DNA from: Persephonella sp964519345
GTDB taxonomy: Bacteria; Aquificota; Aquificia; Aquificales; Hydrogenothermaceae
Assembly: GCA_964519345.1 (NCBI GenBank)
Contig: CAZFKX010000017.1
Coordinates: 1-64,000, forward strand
Direction of reading: 5' to 3'
Length of the DNA: 64,000 nt
Below are positions 62,119-64,000 of the stretch, in pieces. The notes beneath the pieces are model-generated. The model was not told where the DNA came from. It was given only the letters and a program-made list of their open reading frames with translations, and made no database searches. Positions within the stretch are counted from its first letter, which is position 1. Every line of letters starts with the position of its first letter. Both the position numbers and the translations under genes were made by a program.

Positions 62119-63081
62119 TTGTTTAAAGTGGTAAAGCTCTTTTTGTTTTTCCTTTATGCTTTTATTCTATCCTGTAGCCTCGACTACTCCTCAATGGATG
62201 TTGAAGAACTTGAAATACTATACAATAAAGAAAACAAAACTGAAGTTTTACCGTATCTATGTAGAAAGTATTATAAAAAATATCAGAAAGAACTTATAAA
62301 TAAAGATTACATACTGAACAAAACCAATGAATATATGGATAAAACTATTAAATACTGCAGTTTGTCATTTAAAAAAAATAATGATATTGGATCGGCAAAA
62401 ATTTTAGAGGAGCTATATTTCTCAAGTTATGTAAACACAAAAAAAAATTTCCTTTACTTTTTATACTGGGCGTACAGATCCAATGATAAAGATACCCTTG
62501 AAACATTTACAAAAAAAGATTCTGTAATATTTGCAGTTCTCTTTCATTCAGATAAACTTATGAAGTATCTTATAAAAGATATAAACTATATATCTGATCA
62601 GGAAGTTATAAACAGATTTAAGACAGCTCACAGACTTCTTGTTGAGTATCAGAAGGATATAAAAAAGGTCGAGAACTCGTGGCTTTTCTATACAGATAAG
62701 GAATATATAACAAAATCTTTCTCAGAGCTCACATTAGGTTTTGATCAGCTTGTTAAAGATATGAGATCCAATAGATTTCTTGTATCTGAGGTAAGAGAAA
62801 ATCTAACAAGGTATGAAAAAGCCTATTTCACAAGTAGAAAAGCAAAAAAGTATGTTGAGCTGTTTTATACGCTTAAGGCTCTTATGAGAATCAATCTGGA
62901 TAATTTTTATATATTTACTTTAAAGAAAGAGGATATAAATAAAGGTATAGCGGAAGCTATGAATGTGAAAGATGAAGATACACAGATCTTACAGGAAGTT
63001 CTTCCTGTTGTAAAGGAGTTTATTGAGGAAAAGGATAAATATATTAAAAAATATGACGAAATACTTAAAAAGGAAATCTAA
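62119..63081 (+). CDS. hypothetical lipoprotein
   Basis: The 320-residue product has a signal peptide ending in a lipobox (FILSCS, with Cys as first mature residue), so it should be lipid-anchored. The rest is strongly helical and charged and may form TPR-like or other helical repeats, but no family is recognised. The start is TTG at 62119 after AGAGGGGTAGGGA. It is followed five bases later by a membrane-anchored TPR protein, suggesting a joint envelope function. Confidence 0.6.
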   Translation: MFKVVKLFLFFLYAFILSCSLDYSSMDVEELEILYNKENKTEVLPYLCRKYYKKYQKELINKDYILNKTNEYMDKTIKYCSLSFKKNNDIGSAKILEELYFSSYVNTKKNFLYFLYWAYRSNDKDTLETFTKKDSVIFAVLFHSDKLMKYLIKDINYISDQEVINRFKTAHRLLVEYQKDIKKVENSWLFYTDKEYITKSFSELTLGFDQLVKDMRSNRFLVSEVRENLTRYEKAYFTSRKAKKYVELFYTLKALMRINLDNFYIFTLKKEDINKGIAEAMNVKDEDTQILQEVLPVVKEFIEEKDKYIKKYDEILKKEI

Positions 63082-63086
63082 AGATT

Positions 63087-64000
63087 ATGGCTAAAAGAAA
63101 ACTTTCAAAAACAAACATATTTATACTAACGTTAGTTCTTATCGTCGTTTTTGGAAACTTTTTAATATTGACCGTTGCAAACGATAAACAACTTTATCAG
63201 CTTTCCAAAGAACTGGAGTCTCAGGCAGATAAATTTTACCAGAAAAAAGAGTTTAAAAAATCACTTGATTTTTACAAAAAATCGCTAAAAAATTACGAAG
63301 ATCTAACAATATATAAATTTTTTGTAAAAGAAGATATAGAAAGGGTAAGGAAAAAAATAGAGACTGATCAGAACTTTAAGAAACTTTCCGAAGGTTATAT
63401 TTACTTTAATGGGAAATGGGTAAGTGAGAAAGAACTGAGGAAGCTTCTAAAGGAAAAATCGGAATTAATTAATGATATTCATATAATACTTAAGACAGCA
63501 AAATTTTTTGGTGATATATCATCCCTTGAGAATGATATAAAGATATATGAAAGCGGTCTTGAACTTATAGAAAAGAGCAAATTCAAAGAAGATCCTGATG
63601 TAAAAAATCTTAAAAATAAGATAGTTGAGAAACTGTATAAGCTGTATATTAATGCTGGAGAAAGGTATAAGAAGCTTGGAGATCTAAAGAAAACGGCTGA
63701 TTACTATGAAAAAGCACTAAGATTTAAGGAAGATGAGAATATAAAAAGGGAACTTTCACAGATATATATAAACTTAGCAAAAGAATATGTTGATAAGAGA
63801 AAGTTTAATGATGCTTTAAATACTGTTTTAAAGGCAAAAAAATTAGGTTTTGAAACTGATGAACTGGAAAAAAAGATAAAAGAAATAGTTGCCGAGTTGC
63901 ATCCTGAAAATATAAAAGATGTTGATGACCCTTCTGTTTACTTTTTCCTTTCAAAAAAATCGTATGAAAGTGGTAATTACGAAAAAGCAGCAGAGCTTTG
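63087..64000 (+). CDS. membrane-anchored TPR protein, 3' end beyond window
   Basis: The frame begins ATG at 63087 (MAKRKLSKTNIFIL) and stays open to the window end (304 codons). One membrane helix (about residues 10-33) is followed by a long helical region with TPR-like pairs, for example ADKFYQKKEFKKSLDFYKKS and ADYYEKALRFKEDENIKREL. It is probably inner-membrane-anchored with a periplasmic or cytosolic TPR array that gathers partners. The total length is unknown. Confidence 0.75.
   Translation, partial: MAKRKLSKTNIFILTLVLIVVFGNFLILTVANDKQLYQLSKELESQADKFYQKKEFKKSLDFYKKSLKNYEDLTIYKFFVKEDIERVRKKIETDQNFKKLSEGYIYFNGKWVSEKELRKLLKEKSELINDIHIILKTAKFFGDISSLENDIKIYESGLELIEKSKFKEDPDVKNLKNKIVEKLYKLYINAGERYKKLGDLKKTADYYEKALRFKEDENIKRELSQIYINLAKEYVDKRKFNDALNTVLKAKKLGFETDELEKKIKEIVAELHPENIKDVDDPSVYFFLSKKSYESGNYEKAAEL

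Noticed and set aside
1..64000. CRISPR arrays, tRNA or rRNA genes
   Set aside because: No regularly spaced repeats with spacers and no cloverleaf with a CCA-type end or rRNA signature were seen on reading; a tRNAscan or Infernal run would be decisive.

Overview
The window looks like a chromosome segment of a thermophilic member of the Aquificota, most likely Hydrogenothermaceae and Persephonella-like. This is inferred from the AT-rich, Lys/Glu/Ile-rich proteins, short intergenic gaps, a multiheme cytochrome, and a glucosylglycerate-type compatible-solute cluster known from Persephonella marina. No rRNA or tRNA gene is visible to confirm it. Almost all of the sequence is coding, and no gap without a gene exceeds about 200 bases.

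Layout. 1-600: the 3' part of an IS200/IS605-type element (tnpB with its omega-RNA-like right end), lying just upstream of dnaN and gyrB (643-4203). 4209-4559: a small periplasmic cytochrome c. 4723-7233: a PAS-PAS-GGDEF-EAL c-di-GMP protein. 7179-12700: a TolC/adaptor/RND efflux operon on the minus strand, with a clear promoter overlapped by a perfect 28-bp palindrome. 12884-14041: pabB. 14109-18875: two FliM/FliN-like genes (the second apparently frameshifted or lacking a start), then a sensor kinase and an NtrC-class regulator. 18904-19030: a complementarity-rich element in front of mutS2-pfpI-ROK kinase-hypothetical (19046-23196). 23187-25676: secF and secD, minus strand. 25810-28194: a seven-haem cytochrome. 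28249-31880: TPR gene-serS-pgi, minus strand. 31946-35809: a TamB-like protein. 35787-36389: pabA/trpG. 36533-40186: gyrA carrying a 415-residue intein directly after the catalytic tyrosine. 40386-44687: a minus-strand group with two small membrane or periplasmic proteins, DUF4416, moaCB fusion, hpt, rimI and ribBA. 44843-55921: a long plus-strand series of porin, pstSCAB, phoU and a PhoR-like kinase, running by overlaps into a phosphatase, glycerate kinase and two glycosyltransferases. 55918-57446: cysM and ruvA, minus strand. 57520-58953: an aldehyde dehydrogenase. 59082-60879: glnB-glnA behind a sigma-54 promoter with two NtrC-type enhancer sites. 60969-64000: a PilZ protein, a lipoprotein and a membrane-anchored TPR protein cut by the window end.

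How it fits together. The best-supported regulatory units are: (a) phosphate acquisition with PhoP-box-like 11-bp repeats before the porin-pst genes, physically continuous with solute-synthesis genes that consume and release phosphorylated glycerate; (b) nitrogen assimilation, with a textbook sigma-54/NtrC enhancer arrangement before glnB-glnA; (c) efflux, with an operator-like palindrome at the start of the tolC operon; and (d) c-di-GMP signalling, with an EAL phosphodiesterase and a PilZ receptor at opposite ends of the window. The most unusual sequence features are the gyrA intein, the ABC-ABC arrangement of complementary blocks before mutS2, the broken FliN-like gene, and the heme-free, Cys-containing N-terminal third of the multiheme cytochrome.
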